Shown: piece after piece, positions 7,526 to 17,781 of the stretch
Layout of the letters: each line of letters begins with the position of its first letter
Position numbering within the stretch: position 1 is the stretch's first letter
Assembly (NCBI GenBank): GCA_036555005.1
Contig: DATBME010000060.1
Span: 1-28,635, forward strand
Length of the DNA stretch: 28,635 nucleotides
DNA from: DASSCW01 sp036555005
GTDB taxonomy: Bacteria > Chloroflexota > Limnocylindria > QHBO01
Direction of reading: 5' to 3'
Made by a program: the position numbers and the translations under genes
Notes under the pieces: generated by a model
What the model was told of the DNA's origin: nothing
Databases searched by the model: none
Seen by the model: only the letters and a program-made list of their open reading frames with translations

Positions 7526-7531
7526 AGGATA
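7526..7531 (-). promoter_or_regulatory. -10 box (TATCCT) of the exonuclease gene
   Basis: Minus-strand TATCCT, in the context CGCTATCCT, ends 8 nt before the ATG at 7517. No Shine-Dalgarno sequence is present, so a leaderless transcript is predicted. Confidence 0.5.
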
Positions 7532-7595
7532 GCGGCGGGCCCGTATCTTGCGCCGTACGGACCTCTAGCCGGCTCGAGCGCTGCGCGAGGACGCC

Positions 7596-8498
7596 ATGAA
7601 ACGCGTTGCCACTCTCATCGCCCTGGTGCTCGCCCTGACTGTCCCGCAGGTTGCGACCGCCGGACAGCTTCCCGCCCACATCGATCTGCCCAACGGCTTC
7701 GCCCCCGAGGGGATTGCCGTCGGGCGCCACGCCACCTTCTATACCGGATCCCTCTCTGGCGCTGGCATCTGGCACGGCAGCCTTCGGACCGGTGAGGGAG
7801 AGCTTCTCGTTCAAGGCGGCGGACCGTTCACCGGGATGAAGGTCGACCGCCTCAACCGGCTGTGGGTGGCCGGCGGTCCGTCGGGCCTGGGCCATGTGTT
7901 CGACGCCGAGACTGGGGCCCAGCTGGCGCGATTCGACTTCGGCGCTTCGCCGACCTTTGTCAACGACGTGGTGGTCACCCGACGCGCGGCCTACTTCACT
8001 GATTCGTCGCAGCCGCTTCTGTATCGAGTGCGCATCGGTCGGTCCGGCGCGATCGGTGAGCCGGAGACGATCCAGCTCGATCCGACCGCCATCGGCTTCG
8101 TGCCCGGGGCATTCAACCTCAATGGCATCGATGCGCTGGGCGGCCGCAAGCCGCTCGTCGCGGTCAACACGACGACGGGGGCGTTGATCCGCATCAATGT
8201 CGCGACCGGCAAGGCAGTGCCCATCGACCTCCACGGCGAAACGGTGGTGAATGGCGATGGGATCTTGCTCCGCGGTCACACGCTCTTCGTCGTTCGCAAC
8301 TTCGATAACGCCATCTCGGTCGTCCGCCTGTCGCGCCATCTGCGCAGCGGTGTTGTGCGGCGCACGATTGAACCCGACGACGTTGATGTCCCGACGACGG
8401 CTGCCCGCTTCCGCGGGGCGCTGTACGTGGTCAATGCTCGCTTCGGCACCACCGCCCCGCCGCCGGTCGAGTACTGGGTCACGCGGGTCGAGCCCTAG
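7596..8498 (+). CDS. Secreted SMP-30/YncE-like beta-propeller protein
   Basis: This is a 300-residue exported protein. A classical signal peptide (MKRVATLIALVLALTVPQ, cleavage near VATAGQ) is followed by repeated beta-propeller blades such as GFAPEGIAVG, VDRLNRLWVAGG, VFDAETGAQLARFDFG and VNTTTGALIRINVATGKA. The pattern resembles SMP-30/gluconolactonase-like or YncE-like six-bladed propellers. These act as lactonases or as non-enzymatic binding scaffolds outside the cytoplasm. I cannot point to the SMP-30 metal ligands with certainty, so no activity is claimed. A GAGGA ribosome-binding site precedes the ATG, and a TATCTT box at 7544-7549 would give a leader of about 40 nt. Third codon positions look less GC-biased than in neighbouring genes, a mild hint of different ancestry. 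Confidence 0.82.
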   Translation: MKRVATLIALVLALTVPQVATAGQLPAHIDLPNGFAPEGIAVGRHATFYTGSLSGAGIWHGSLRTGEGELLVQGGGPFTGMKVDRLNRLWVAGGPSGLGHVFDAETGAQLARFDFGASPTFVNDVVVTRRAAYFTDSSQPLLYRVRIGRSGAIGEPETIQLDPTAIGFVPGAFNLNGIDALGGRKPLVAVNTTTGALIRINVATGKAVPIDLHGETVVNGDGILLRGHTLFVVRNFDNAISVVRLSRHLRSGVVRRTIEPDDVDVPTTAARFRGALYVVNARFGTTAPPPVEYWVTRVEP

Positions 8499-8528
8499 CA
8501 ACTGGACCCCGTTGGCTCGGGCTGATAA

Positions 8529-8547
8529 GCCGCCAGTAAGCGGCGGC
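8529..8547. terminator. GC-rich hairpin between convergent genes
   Basis: GCCGCC and GGCGGC form a 6-bp stem around a 7-nt loop between the propeller gene and the convergent mutase gene. There is no U-tract on either side, so intrinsic terminator function is uncertain. The rest of 8499-8672 holds nothing I can support. Confidence 0.3.
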
Positions 8548-8672
8548 ATGGCAGGGTTGGGTTATGCGGAGGACGGCGCGGGCGCGTGCCCTGCGATATC
8601 CCCGACGGCGCCACGGTCAGCGGGGATCCACGCCGTTCTCCGCCATAGGTGGCGGGCCGGTGCGGAACGGCG

Positions 8673-11712
<3,040 letters not shown>

Positions 11713-11716
<4 letters not shown>

Positions 11717-11754
11717 ACAGCCGTCCGGCAGCAGGCGCTGATCGCCACGTGCAT
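11713..11754 (-). CDS. Possible 13-residue leader peptide upstream of the GDH-fold gene
   Basis: A short frame, MHVAISACCRTAV, ends in a TGA that overlaps the ATG of the GDH-fold gene as ATGA (11716-11713). It lies within the predicted 5' leader of that transcript. A purine-rich GGAGGG lies about 19 nt upstream of its ATG, which is too far for an ideal ribosome-binding site. Ribosomes finishing this peptide could re-initiate on the main gene. The two adjacent cysteines recall cysteine-sensing leader peptides, but 13 codons are too few to judge. It may be chance. Confidence 0.25.
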
Positions 11755-11810
11755 CGTGCTCAACTGGTGAGATCCCTCCGTGAAGGGCCGCTGGCGCGGC
11801 GCGGGCGGTG

Positions 11811-11840
11811 AGCATACCGTCGCCCATCGGCCGGCGACAA
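11811..11840 (-). promoter_or_regulatory. Promoter of the GDH-fold/mutase operon
   Basis: On the minus strand TTGTCG (11840-11835) and TATGCT (11816-11811) are separated by 18 bp, the best -35/-10 pair I found in the window. The predicted transcription start near 11804 gives a leader of about 88 nt before the ATG at 11716, unusually long compared with the leaderless genes nearby. Confidence 0.5.
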
Positions 11841-11950
11841 CCGTTCCCCTTCGTCGCTGCCGGTGGCACACTTGGCCGGTCCAACCCACTTGGGCCCCGG
11901 CGGCACGCACCCGCCGACCGGCGCCCCAACCGAAGACCGGAGGCAGTTCG

Positions 11951-12889
11951 ATGGCTCCCCGAGTCATGACCGTCAGCGGGCCGATCCCACCCGAGCGCAT
12001 CGGCTTCACCCTTCCGCACGAGCACACCGGCATCTACCTCTGGCACATCCAGAACCGCTGGGACTACTGGGAGCTCAGCCCCAACGAGGACCTTATCGGC
12101 GACGAGCTGCGCGACTTCCGGCGGCGCGGCGGCTCGACCGTCGTCGACCTGACCGCGCCGGGGGTCGGCCGCGATCCCGAACGGCTCCGCCGACTCGCGA
12201 GCCGGACCGGCATCCAGATCGTGATGGGCTGCGGCTGGTATCGCGAGGCGTACTACCCGTCCGAGGCGCTGATCGAGCGACGGAGCGTTGACGACCTTGC
12301 CGACGAGCTGATCCGCGAGCTGCGCGACGGCGTGGCCGGCACCGGCGTTCGGCCGGGGATCATCGGCGAGATCGGTACCGACAAGCCGTGGGTCAGTGCG
12401 CAGGAAGAGCGGGTGCATCGGGCCGCGGCCCGCGCGGCGCGCGCGACCGGCATGGCGATCACCACCCATGGCGTGCGTTCGCCTGTGGGGCTGGCACAGC
12501 TGCGCATCTTCGAGGAGGAGGGCGTCGACCCGGCGCGCGTCGTCATCGGCCATGCCGACTCGTACCCGGTGCTCGACCACTACCTGGCCATCCTGGAGCG
12601 CGGCGCCAACCTGGAGTTCGACTTCATCGGCCACCGCTTCGACATCGAGGAAGCGGAGGAGCCGCGGCTGGTGGAGCTCATCGTCGAGCTGCTGGAGCGC
12701 GGCTGGGGCGGACAGCTGCTGCTCAGCCAGGACATCTGCCACAACCGCCAGCTCAAGGCCAATGGCGGCACTGGGTTCACCTACCTGCAGCAGCACTTCC
12801 TGCCGACCCTGCGCACCGCGGCCGTGGGCGAGGGCGAGATCCAGCAGCTGACGGTCGACAACCCGCGGCGCATCCTGACGCTGCCCTGA
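11951..12889 (+). CDS. Phosphotriesterase-related metal-dependent hydrolase
   Basis: This is a 312-residue amidohydrolase-superfamily enzyme of the phosphotriesterase/PHP (phosphotriesterase homology protein) group. Metal-binding positions are in order: HxH in TLPHEHTG (His23, His25), Glu140 in GIIGEIGTDK in the place of the carbamylated lysine of true phosphotriesterase, His173 in ITTHG, His201 in IGHADS and Asp261 in LSQDICH. A bridging glutamate is typical of the PHP branch rather than of organophosphate hydrolases; characterised relatives act as lactonases or esterases. The ATG at 11951 has GGAGG 7 nt upstream. It is divergent from the GDH-fold/mutase operon across a 234-bp promoter region and is followed by the 9-bp repeat tract. 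The natural substrate is unknown, and a CoA-thioester or lactone link to the neighbouring operon is speculative. Confidence 0.9.
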   Translation: MAPRVMTVSGPIPPERIGFTLPHEHTGIYLWHIQNRWDYWELSPNEDLIGDELRDFRRRGGSTVVDLTAPGVGRDPERLRRLASRTGIQIVMGCGWYREAYYPSEALIERRSVDDLADELIRELRDGVAGTGVRPGIIGEIGTDKPWVSAQEERVHRAAARAARATGMAITTHGVRSPVGLAQLRIFEEEGVDPARVVIGHADSYPVLDHYLAILERGANLEFDFIGHRFDIEEAEEPRLVELIVELLERGWGGQLLLSQDICHNRQLKANGGTGFTYLQQHFLPTLRTAAVGEGEIQQLTVDNPRRILTLP

Positions 12890-12910
12890 GGATGCGTCGA
12901 TCCTTCCCAA

Positions 12911-13016
12911 CGCGTACCCCGCGTACCCCGTGTACCCCGTGTACCCCGCGTACGCCGCGTACCCCGCGTACCCCGCGCACGCCGCGTACCCCGCGTACCC
13001 GCGTACCCGCGTACCC
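12911..13016. repeat. Tandem repeat tract, 12 units of a 9-bp (8-9) GC-rich motif
   Basis: There are ten 9-base units with consensus CGCGTACCC (variants CGTGTACCC, CGCGTACGC and CGCGCACGC) and then two 8-base units GCGTACCC, starting 21 bases after the hydrolase stop codon. Each unit carries the palindrome GTAC at its centre and most contain CGCGTACSC. No coding use is convincing, because every frame gives low-complexity peptides without start signals. The remaining bases to 13180 hold no supported gene. Confidence 0.9.
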
Positions 13017-13180
13017 CGCGATACTCACGGTTTGCGTACAAGGGCGCCGGTCCACAGCGGGACGCGACGTGGCACTCGGGATACGTGTGAACCGATGCAT
13101 TTGCTTGCGTCCTATGCACGCTGCCACTCATACCGTGTGTCAATGCGCACGCCAGCGCATCCAGCGGCGCTGATGTACTC

Positions 13181-13238
13181 AAGCTGTGTGTGAGCCGGAA
13201 TCAGCCGGCGAAGCTGTGTGAGCCGGAATCAGCCGGCG
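13181..13238. repeat. Direct duplication of a 28/30-bp segment
   Basis: A 30-base segment beginning AAGCTGTGTGTGAGCC (13181-13210) is followed immediately by a 28-base copy (13211-13238) that differs only by one missing TG. Both end in AATCAGCCGGCG. The second copy lies directly before the GGAGG and GTG start of the HhH-PHP gene, so it forms part of that gene's leader. Confidence 0.92.
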
Positions 13239-13247
13239 GAGGCGCGT

Positions 13248-14294
13248 GTGAAGGAGACGAAGCGGGCTGAGCCGCGGGACCCGGTGGCCGACCTGCGGCG
13301 CATCGCCCTGCTGCTGGAGTTCGCCAACGAGCCCTCCTACCGGGTCCGCGCCTTCCGGAACGCAGCGGCCACGGTGCGCGACCTGGACCCCGCCGCGCTG
13401 CAGGAGCACGTGAAGCAGGGGACGCTGCGCAGCCTGACCGGCATCGGCGAGGTCACCGAGCGCACGATCACCGAGAGCCTGCGCGGGGAGGAGCCGGTCT
13501 ACCTCCGCCGCCTGGAGGCGACCGGCGGCCGCATGGTGGCCGAGCTCGGCGCGGAGCTGTGCCAGGCGCTGCGCGGCGACTGCCACGTCCACTCCGACTG
13601 GAGCGACGGCGGGTCACCGATCCGCGAGATGGCCGAGGCCGCCATCGAGCTGGGTCACGCCTACATGGTGTTGACCGACCACTCACCGACGCTGACCGTG
13701 GCCAATGGGCTGACGGCCGAACGCCTGGAGCGGCAGCTCGACGACGTGGCGGCGCTCAATGTCGAGCTGGCGCCGTTCCGCATCCTGACCGGCATCGAGG
13801 TCGACATCCTGTCCGACGGTTCGCTGGACCAGACGCCGGAGCTGCTCAGCCGCCTGGACATCGTTGTCGGCAGCGTCCACTCAGAGCTGCGGATGGCAGC
13901 GGGACCGATGACCAGGCGCATGGTGACCGCCCTGGCCGATCCACACCTGGACATCCTGGGCCACTGCACCGGCCGCATGAAGGCCGGGCGTCGCAACCGG
14001 CCGCCGTCGGAGTTCGACGCCGAGATCGTGTTCGCCGCCGCTGCTCGCTTCGACAAGGCGGTCGAGGTCAACTCCCGACCCGAGCGGCTCGACCCGCCGA
14101 AGCGCCTGCTGCGCCTGGCGGTCGAGGCGGGGTGCCGGGTGAGCATCGACTCGGACGCCCATGCACCGGGACAGATGGGCTGGCAGCCGTACGGCTGCGA
14201 TCGAGCGGCGGCATGCGGCGTGCAGATCGGCGCGATCGTCAACGCCATGGAGGCCGATGCACTGCTGGCCTGGGCCGCCGCGCATGAGGCCTGA
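13248..14294 (+). CDS. HhH-PHP protein (PolX N-terminal domain fused to PHP phosphoesterase)
   Basis: This is a 348-residue protein. Residues 10-100 resemble the 8-kDa helix-hairpin-helix region of family X DNA polymerases (EPSYRVRAFRNAAATVRDL and SLTGIGEVTERTITESL). From residue 111 a PHP domain follows with all metal motifs: DCHVHSDWSDG, VLTDHSP, GIEVDIL, GSVHSE, DILGHCTGR and DSDAHAP. The palm/fingers nucleotidyltransferase that lies between these parts in bacterial PolX is absent. PolX PHP domains are Mn-dependent 3'-5' exonucleases or phosphoesterases, so a DNA-end-processing nuclease is plausible. GTG 13248, with GGAGG 5 nt upstream, is the preferred start; GTG 13218 lies inside the direct repeat and has no such signal. 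Similar HhH-PHP proteins occur in high-GC bacteria. Confidence 0.85.
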   Translation: MKETKRAEPRDPVADLRRIALLLEFANEPSYRVRAFRNAAATVRDLDPAALQEHVKQGTLRSLTGIGEVTERTITESLRGEEPVYLRRLEATGGRMVAELGAELCQALRGDCHVHSDWSDGGSPIREMAEAAIELGHAYMVLTDHSPTLTVANGLTAERLERQLDDVAALNVELAPFRILTGIEVDILSDGSLDQTPELLSRLDIVVGSVHSELRMAAGPMTRRMVTALADPHLDILGHCTGRMKAGRRNRPPSEFDAEIVFAAAARFDKAVEVNSRPERLDPPKRLLRLAVEAGCRVSIDSDAHAPGQMGWQPYGCDRAAACGVQIGAIVNAMEADALLAWAAAHEA

Positions 14295-14346
14295 ACGGCC
14301 ACCCATCGGTCCATACTGAACCGCCCACTTGAGTGAGGAGACCGTC

Positions 14347-14550
14347 ATGTCCGTCGCACGCGTCACTGAGCTGAGCTGCACCTCCCCCGATTCCTTCGAG
14401 GACGCCATCCGCCAGGGGATCGAGCGCGCCAACCGCACCCTGCGCCAGGTGCGCAGCGCCTGGGTCAAGGAGCAGCGCGTGAACATCGGGCGCGATGGCG
14501 CCGTCGAGTTCCAGGCCAACATCATGGTCACCTTCGTCCTCGAGGACTGA
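14347..14550 (+). CDS. Dodecin family flavin-binding protein
   Basis: This is a 67-residue protein that matches dodecin over its whole length. It has the beta strand MSVARVTELSCTSPDSFEDA, one amphipathic helix (IRQGIERANRTLRQV), the flavin-stacking tryptophan in RSAWVKEQ, and a closing strand with the conserved glutamine in EFQANIMVTFVLED. Dodecins form hollow dodecamers that store or buffer flavins and sometimes CoA. The ATG at 14347 has GAGGAG 6 nt upstream; an in-frame TTG at 14329 lies upstream of that signal and is not used. It is followed after 25 bases by an FAD-linked oxidase on the same strand, so the pair may be co-transcribed. Confidence 0.93.
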   Translation: MSVARVTELSCTSPDSFEDAIRQGIERANRTLRQVRSAWVKEQRVNIGRDGAVEFQANIMVTFVLED

Positions 14551-14575
14551 CCCTCGCGAACCAGGGATCACGTCA

Positions 14576-15958
14576 TTGAGCGCATTCCTGGACGACATCC
14601 GACAGCGACTGCCGGACCTGCGCCTGCTCACGGACGAGATCGACCGTGAGTCATATCGTCGCGATGAGACCGCGCACTTCGCTCCGGGCCTGCCGCTGGC
14701 CGTGGCCCTTCCGACGAGCGTTGGCGAGGTGTCACAGATCATGCGTCTGGCGACCGAGCACCGCGTCCCCGTCGTTCCGCGCGGTGCCGGCACTGGGCTC
14801 TCCGGCGGGTCAGCCGGCATCGAAGGCGCGTTGACCGTCGCCCTGACGCGAATGAACAAGATTCTCGAGGTGGACCTCGAGAACCTCGTCGCTGTCGTCC
14901 AGCCGGGCGTCATCAACGCGGACCTGAAGGCGGAGGTGGCCAAGTCCGGCCTCTTTTATCCGCCGGATCCGGCGAGCTATGAGATGTGCTCGATCGGCGG
15001 CAACATCGGCACCAACGCCGGTGGGCTCTGCTGCGTCAAGTACGGGGTCACCCGGGATGCGGTGCTGAGCCTCGAGGTGGTCCTGCCCGATGGGCGAGTG
15101 ATCCGTACCGGGGGCCGCAATGTCAAGGACGTGGCCGGCTATTCCCTGACCCACCTCTTCGTCGGTTCCCAGGGGACGCTCGGCATCGTGACCGAGGCCA
15201 CCCTCCGCCTGCGACCCACGCCGCCGCCGAAACAGACCCTGCTGGCCTTCTTCCCAACGGTCGCCGACGCGGGTCGGGCGGTCGTGGCGATGACGGCTGC
15301 CAGGCTCGAACCATGCACGCTGGAAGTCATGGACAAGGTCACCATTGCCGCGGTTGACGATTGGCACAGCCTGGGGCTGGACCGCTCCGCCGCGGCGCTG
15401 CTGCTGATCGAATCCGACCGGCCGGGCGATGCGGCACTCGCCGAGCTCGAGATGGCGGAGGAGTCCTGCGTCACGGCCGGCGCCACGTCGACCGTTCGCG
15501 CCGAGAACACGATGGAGGCCGATTGGCTGCGCCAGGTCCGCCGCCTGGCCTTCAGGGCGATGGAGCGGCTAGGGGTCGCCCGCATGGAGGACGTCGGTGC
15601 GCCCCGGAGTCGAATACCGGAGCTCATGGCCGAGATCGAGCGGATCGCGTCCAAGCACGACGTGCAGTGCGGCACGTTTGGGCACGTCGGCGACGGGAAC
15701 CTGCACCCCACCTTCGTCTGGGAGCGTGGCGACAGCGTGGCCGAGGAGCGGGTGCACGCTGCCTGCGAAGAGCTCTACCGAGCGGCGATCGCGATGGGCG
15801 GCACGGTGACCGGAGAGCATGGGATCGGTGCCGCGCGGAAGTCGTTGCTCCCCGAACAGCGCGGGACGGAGGCAGTGGCCGTCATGCGTGCGATCAAGCA
15901 GGCGCTCGATCCCCTGAACATCCTCAACCCCGGGCGGATCGTCGATCTCGACTCCTGA
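14576..15958 (+). CDS. FAD-linked oxidase, GlcD/D-lactate dehydrogenase type
   Basis: This is a 460-residue flavoprotein of the vanillyl-alcohol-oxidase superfamily. The FAD-binding PP-loop is VVPRGAGTGLSGGS (about residues 66-79), followed by SIGGNIGTNAGG, VKDVAGYSLTHLFVGSQGTLG, and the C-terminal cap with FGHVGDGNLHP, TVTGEHGIGAARK and LNPGRIVDL. The histidines of HVGDGNLHP and the GEHG motif are the usual metal and substrate ligands for 2-hydroxy acid oxidation (glycolate, D-lactate or D-2-hydroxyglutarate). The substrate cannot be resolved by eye. No GlcE or GlcF partner is present. The TTG at 14576 gives a sensible N-terminus; the frame is open upstream only through the dodecin gene. Codon use looks slightly less GC-extreme than in neighbours. 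Confidence 0.93.
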   Translation: MSAFLDDIRQRLPDLRLLTDEIDRESYRRDETAHFAPGLPLAVALPTSVGEVSQIMRLATEHRVPVVPRGAGTGLSGGSAGIEGALTVALTRMNKILEVDLENLVAVVQPGVINADLKAEVAKSGLFYPPDPASYEMCSIGGNIGTNAGGLCCVKYGVTRDAVLSLEVVLPDGRVIRTGGRNVKDVAGYSLTHLFVGSQGTLGIVTEATLRLRPTPPPKQTLLAFFPTVADAGRAVVAMTAARLEPCTLEVMDKVTIAAVDDWHSLGLDRSAAALLLIESDRPGDAALAELEMAEESCVTAGATSTVRAENTMEADWLRQVRRLAFRAMERLGVARMEDVGAPRSRIPELMAEIERIASKHDVQCGTFGHVGDGNLHPTFVWERGDSVAEERVHAACEELYRAAIAMGGTVTGEHGIGAARKSLLPEQRGTEAVAVMRAIKQALDPLNILNPGRIVDLDS

Positions 15959-15961
15959 GCG

Positions 15962-15977
15962 GACGGCCTTCGCCGTC
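15962..15977. terminator. Hairpin between convergent genes
   Basis: GACGGC and GCCGTC form a 6-bp stem around a 4-nt CTTC loop, located 4 bases after the FAD-oxidase stop and about 25 bases from the convergent LLM stop. No U-tract follows, so this is a possible bidirectional terminator only. Confidence 0.4.
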
Positions 15978-16001
15978 AGCCGACGGTGGGCGTTGCGGAG
16001 G

Positions 16002-16904
16002 CTACCAGGGAGGGGCCAGGGCCTCCATGGTGTCGCGATCGGCATGCAGGCCCTGGGCGGTGAGGGGGATGAGCGCCACCTGGTCCGCGCCGGCGTCGAG
16101 CATGGCCCGCAGCCCGGTGCGGAGCACCGCGTCGTCGCCCCACGCCACCAGCGCGTCGACCAGGCGGTCGCTGCCCGGCTTGGCCAGGTCCTCCTCGTCG
16201 AAGCCCGCCTCGCGCAGGTTGTTCAGGTAGTTCGGCAGGCCGAGGTAGCGGTCGAGGTAGGCGCGTGCCGCCGCGCGCGCGGCTGACGGGTCGGGCTCGC
16301 ACAGGCAGGGGAGGCTGACGATCAGCAACGGCTGTGGCCGCCCGGCGTCCGCCGCTGCGGCGTCCAGGCGAGCGCGGGCGCCGGCCACGTACGAGGCAGG
16401 CACCAGGTAGGGGAACGCGCCGTCCGCGGCGGTGGCTGCCAGCCCCAGCATCTGCGGCCGGAGGGCGGCCAGCACCAGCGGCGGCCTGCCGTGCGGCTCC
16501 GGGCCGCGGTACGGCGCGGCCTCGTACCGTGCCAGGTAGTCGCGCATGACGCTCACCGGGCCGCCGTACGCGTGCCCCCGCACCTCGCTGACGGTGTCGC
16601 GATGGCTGCTGCCCAGGCCGAGCAGCATCCGGCCGCCCGACAGCTCGTGGACGGTGGCCGCGCCGGCGCGCATGGCCACCGGGTCGCGCCCGTAGACCAC
16701 CGCGATGCCGACCGCCAGCCGGATGCGCCGGGTATGCCCGGCCAGGTGGCCGAGCAGCGCGAAGGGGTCGCGCCCGGCCGTCTCCTGCGTCCAGAAGGTG
16801 TCGTACCCGTGGGCCTCGGCAGAGCGTGCGAAGGCGACGACCTCGTCGCCCGGCAGTCGATCGAAGTTGGACCAGACGCCGGCGGGACCGATGCTGGCCG
16901 GCAC
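16002..16904 (-). CDS. LLM-class F420-dependent oxidoreductase (TIGR03620-like)
   Basis: This is a 300-residue luciferase-like monooxygenase-fold protein. Recognisable blocks are IGPAGVWSNFDRLP, the EAHGYDTFWTQET segment, GRDPFALLGHLAGHT, AVGIAVVYGRDPVAMRAGA, GRMLLGLGSSH, RGHAYGGPVSVMRDYL and PLVLAALRPQML. These match the mycobacterial-type F420-dependent oxidoreductase group rather than FMN luciferases, so the likely cofactor is F420H2; the substrate is unknown. The protein ends ALIPLTAQGLHADRDTMEAL, as expected for the final barrel strand. The GTG start at 16904 abuts the TAG of the upstream DNA-binding-protein gene with no gap, so translation is probably coupled. F420 biosynthesis genes are not in the window. 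Confidence 0.88.
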   Translation of the reverse strand: MPASIGPAGVWSNFDRLPGDEVVAFARSAEAHGYDTFWTQETAGRDPFALLGHLAGHTRRIRLAVGIAVVYGRDPVAMRAGAATVHELSGGRMLLGLGSSHRDTVSEVRGHAYGGPVSVMRDYLARYEAAPYRGPEPHGRPPLVLAALRPQMLGLAATAADGAFPYLVPASYVAGARARLDAAAADAGRPQPLLIVSLPCLCEPDPSAARAAARAYLDRYLGLPNYLNNLREAGFDEEDLAKPGSDRLVDALVAWGDDAVLRTGLRAMLDAGADQVALIPLTAQGLHADRDTMEALAPPW

Positions 16905-17732
16905 CTACTCCGCGCCGGCCAGGCTGATCTTTCCCTCGCGGCGGACGAAGCGGGAGCGGTAGACCGGGTTCGAGACGCGGGCGCTGATGGTGGCGGCGTC
17001 CAGCGGCTTGGTGGTCCGCGGCGCGGTGTACCGCCCGCGTTCGGTGACGGCCGTGGCCAGCTGGCCGGCGGTCAGCGGGCCCTGCTCGCTGATGATGGCC
17101 GCGATCTCCTCGTGGAGCGGGACCCGGGGCGCGGCCGAGGCGGCCTTCGCGCGCGACTTGCGCCTTGCGGGCTTGGGCTCTGCCGCGGCACTCGTTGCCG
17201 CGGCACTCGTTGCAGCCTTGGGCGGCCGTCCCCGGCGCTTGGGTGCCGTTGGACCCGGTTCACCGCCGGGTGCCTCCGCTGCGACGCGTGCCCCGGGCGG
17301 AGCGATGGCATCCAGGCGCTTGACCAGCTCGTCGATGCGCGCATTGACGGCGGCGATGGCCCTGCCGTCGGCGCCAGGCCCGGCCGCCGCCTCACCGCGA
17401 CGCGCCGCATCCAGCCGCTCCTCGACCCACTGGGTGACCAGCTCGCCGGGCCGCAGGCCGGCCTCGGCGGCGAGGAGCTTGAGTGCCGCCAGGCGGCGCG
17501 GGTCGAGCCGGATCGACATTCCGCCATCGTCCCGTCCGCGTGGCGGGTAGCCGCCGCGATCCTGCGGCGGGCGATCGTACGTGCGCGGCGGCCGGCGCTG
17601 GTCGATGCCGGTGTACCCGTCACGGTCGCGCGGTGGCCGATCGGGCCGCCCCCCACCGGAGCGTCCGCCACCAGGGCGTCCTCCTGACCGCGCGCCGTGC
17701 GATCGGCGGTCGGGTCGTCGGTCGTATGCCAT
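16905..17732 (-). CDS. Multi-domain DNA-binding protein: RGG tail, RHH-like, AT-hook, HARE-like winged helix
   Basis: This 275-residue protein has an unusual modular layout. Residues 1-70 are disordered and rich in Arg, Gly, Pro and Tyr (RPDRRSHGARSGGRPGGG). Residues 72-110 look like a ribbon-helix-helix unit (MSIRLDPRRLAALKLLA then LRPGELVTQWVEERLD). Residues 125-143 form a short coiled coil. Residues 165-172 are an AT-hook (KRRGRPPK) inside an Ala/Lys linker. Residues 204-272 resemble a HARE/HB1-type winged helix (PLHEEIAAIISEQGPLTAGQ through SRFVRREGKISL). It is probably nucleoid-associated or a regulator. The ATG at 17732 has a TAAGGT box 7 nt upstream. It is directly adjacent to the F420-type oxidoreductase gene. 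Domain calls are by eye. Confidence 0.75.
   Translation of the reverse strand: MAYDRRPDRRSHGARSGGRPGGGRSGGGRPDRPPRDRDGYTGIDQRRPPRTYDRPPQDRGGYPPRGRDDGGMSIRLDPRRLAALKLLAAEAGLRPGELVTQWVEERLDAARRGEAAAGPGADGRAIAAVNARIDELVKRLDAIAPPGARVAAEAPGGEPGPTAPKRRGRPPKAATSAAATSAAAEPKPARRKSRAKAASAAPRVPLHEEIAAIISEQGPLTAGQLATAVTERGRYTAPRTTKPLDAATISARVSNPVYRSRFVRREGKISLAGAE
17181..17210. repeat. Perfect 15-bp tandem duplication inside the DNA-binding protein gene
   Basis: The 15-base unit TGCCGCGGCACTCGT occurs twice without a break, encoding two TSAAA-type units in the Ala-rich linker next to the AT-hook. It is in frame, so it only changes the linker length. Confidence 0.9.
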
Positions 17733-17739
17733 CGGCCGA

Positions 17740-17745
17740 ACCTTA
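17740..17745 (-). promoter_or_regulatory. -10 box (TAAGGT) of the DNA-binding protein gene
   Basis: Minus-strand TAAGGT ends 7 nt before the ATG at 17732. No Shine-Dalgarno sequence is present, so leaderless transcription is likely. Confidence 0.42.
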
Positions 17746-17781
17746 GTCGTTCACATGCCGCCACGCCAGAGGCGCGGCCGA

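Noticed and set aside
7518..8549. N-terminal extension of the exonuclease frame upstream to 8549
   Set aside because: It is antisense to the beta-propeller gene and shows no recognisable domain; the ATG at 7517 gives the exact family N-terminus and has a promoter box.
12911..13016. The 9-bp repeat tract as a CRISPR array or a coding repeat protein
   Set aside because: Units are far too short and have no spacers, and cas genes are absent. All frames give PAY-, RTP- or GVR-type repeats without a start signal.
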